Below, piece by piece: positions 14,431-14,464 of a stretch of 14,464 nt of DNA; positions within the stretch are counted from its first letter, which is position 1; every line of letters begins with the position of its first letter. Location: contig JASEFB010000049.1 of assembly GCA_030019325.1 (NCBI GenBank), positions 1-14,464 on the forward strand, written 5' to 3'. Under the pieces are notes generated by a model. It made no database searches. It worked only from the letters and a program-made list of their open reading frames with translations, and had not been told where the DNA came from. The translations under genes and the position numbers were made by a program. The stretch comes from an archaeon (GTDB taxonomy: Archaea > Halobacteriota > Syntropharchaeia > Alkanophagales > Methanospirareceae).

Positions 14431-14464
14431 TTAACTTGCCATCATGCTCCTTGCCCGATCGACT

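Noticed and set aside
1..14464. CRISPR array, Cas genes, toxin-antitoxin or phage-defence system
   Set aside because: No regularly spaced direct repeats and no matching proteins; the Cas2-like fold seen belongs to the PaaX family regulator.

Overview
The window reads as archaeal chromosome. Evidence: a group II chaperonin (thermosome) gene, an initiator tRNA-Met with an A1:U72 acceptor pair and three G:C pairs in the anticodon stem, a Dph6 (diphthamide) domain, TATA boxes about 25 nt upstream of starts (several genes look leaderless), and tight ATGA-type gene overlaps. A corrinoid methyltransferase operon without pyrrolysine points to an anaerobe of the methanogen/ANME/Syntrophoarchaeum-like part of the Euryarchaeota/Halobacteriota. 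I cannot name the taxon from sequence alone.

Layout. (1) 1-5278, minus strand: a five-gene operon read as PaaX-type regulator, MttB-family methyltransferase, MttC-like corrinoid protein, SAM methyltransferase, RACo-like reductive activator (runs off the left edge). The last two genes carry single-base frameshifts and mttB has an in-frame TAA. (2) 5389-6745, plus: a thermosome gene missing about 93 internal codons. (3) 6763-7197, minus: a nitrilase-family remnant lacking both ends and frameshifted, abutting the 3' end of the initiator tRNA (7198-7272). (4) 7491-10824, plus: a small ArsR-like regulator, a 746-residue fusion of asparagine synthetase and diphthine-ammonia ligase, a small zinc-ribbon protein and a conserved-looking hypothetical. 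(5) 10843-14430, minus: DUF3795-like Cys-rich protein, AlkD-like DNA glycosylase, a COG1533/SplB-like radical SAM protein with a C-terminal Pol X-type helix-hairpin-helix domain, a BPL_N/glutamine-amidotransferase-like protein and a SAM methyltransferase.

How they work together. In block 1, MttB would demethylate a quaternary or tertiary methylamine onto the corrinoid protein, the activator would re-reduce inactive Co(II), and the PaaX protein, first in the operon, would control it. In block 5, a base-excision glycosylase sits 4 nt from a radical SAM/HhH protein, suggesting a DNA-lesion pathway that I cannot match to a described system.

A striking regional contrast: every gene disruption (two frameshifts, one stop, one internal deletion, one doubly truncated and frameshifted gene) lies in 1-7200, whereas 7491-14430 is intact. 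Either the left half is decaying or it was sequenced or assembled less well. Palindromic elements with 3-nt loops occur in-frame inside two coding regions of the right half.
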